12,600 bases of DNA from Gemmataceae bacterium. GTDB taxonomy: Bacteria; Planctomycetota; Planctomycetia; Gemmatales; Gemmataceae. The DNA lies in contig JAFMJU010000055.1 in assembly GCA_017853285.1 (NCBI GenBank), forward strand, positions 1 to 12,600, written 5' to 3'. Both the position numbers and the translations under genes were made by a program. Below, in pieces: positions 12,422-12,600 of the stretch (the first letter of the stretch is position 1; every line of letters starts with the position of its first letter). The notes under the pieces are model-generated. The model made no database searches and was not told the DNA's origin. It worked only from the letters and a program-made list of their open reading frames with translations.

Positions 12422-12600
12422 GCCGACCTCGGGCCTCGGGGGTCTGTGTCGGCCAGCACCTCCGCGGTGCGAACTTCGCGGAATTGACGCACCGCCTCAC
12501 GGTATTTGGGATTGCCGATCCCAAGGATTTCCCCGGCCAAAAGACCGGCATTGGTGGCACCCGCCTTGCCAATGGCCAAAGTGCCGACAGGAATGCCACC
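12418..12600 (-). CDS. purE: N5-CAIR mutase (PurE), C-terminal 60 residues; 5' part outside window
   Basis: The frame open from the right edge encodes GGIPVGTLAIGKAGATNAG, then LLAGEILG and KYREAVRQFREVRTAEVLAD, and ends in TGA at 12418-12420. GIPVGTLAIGKAGA with the following NAGLLA helix is the signature C-terminal part of class I PurE, which converts N5-CAIR to CAIR, and the LAD ending is typical. A tail of about ten residues (TDPRGPRSA) follows. The stop overlaps the purK start by four bases. Purine pathway context and motif leave little doubt. Confidence 0.93.
   Translation of the reverse strand, partial: GGIPVGTLAIGKAGATNAGLLAGEILGIGNPKYREAVRQFREVRTAEVLADTDPRGPRSA
12427..12430 (-). promoter_or_regulatory. 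Ribosome binding site of purK inside purE
   Basis: GAGG, 5 bases upstream of the purK ATG, lies within the last codons of purE and supports the overlapping start. Confidence 0.5.

Overview
The window is a moderately GC-rich, densely coding bacterial segment. There are no RNA genes, insertion sequences, CRISPR arrays or phage genes that I can see. The mix of genes (MFS-like/spermidine-synthase fusions, GT2 glycosyltransferases whose C-terminal continuation contains an RNEE motif, class I purE-purK) suggests a bacterium of the Planctomycetota/PVC type. That placement is from general familiarity and is tentative.

Layout. Bases 1-2099, minus strand: two overlapping family 2 glycosyltransferase genes. 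Their reading frames look damaged in three places: near base 58, and probably at two short G-runs near 1903-1906 and 2095-2097. The upstream gene may really start at the ATG at 2099. Bases 2100-2253: a short, AT-richer divergent control region. Bases 2254-7714, plus strand: two tandem paralogues, 7 bases apart, each a polytopic membrane region fused to a C-terminal spermidine-synthase-like methyltransferase fold. Bases 7722-9904, minus strand: a class I aminotransferase followed by an ornithine cyclodeaminase/mu-crystallin family gene, convergent with the fusion genes. Bases 9905-10020: a second divergent control region. Bases 10021-11286, plus strand: a GT4-type glycosyltransferase. Bases 11252-12600, minus strand: purK and the 3' end of purE, with purK overlapping the 3' end of the GT4 gene by 35 bases.

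How the genes work together. purE and purK carry out the two-step carboxylation of AIR to CAIR in purine synthesis. The two GT2 genes and the GT4 gene probably build surface glycans or exopolysaccharide, but not obviously the same one. The aminotransferase and the cyclodeaminase-like enzyme form a likely two-gene amino acid operon of unknown substrate.

The least understood part is the tandem pair of membrane-anchored spermidine-synthase-like proteins. They keep SAM-binding-type residues and nearly invariant membrane motifs, but each carries a large segment the other lacks. They are the best candidates here for undescribed biochemistry.
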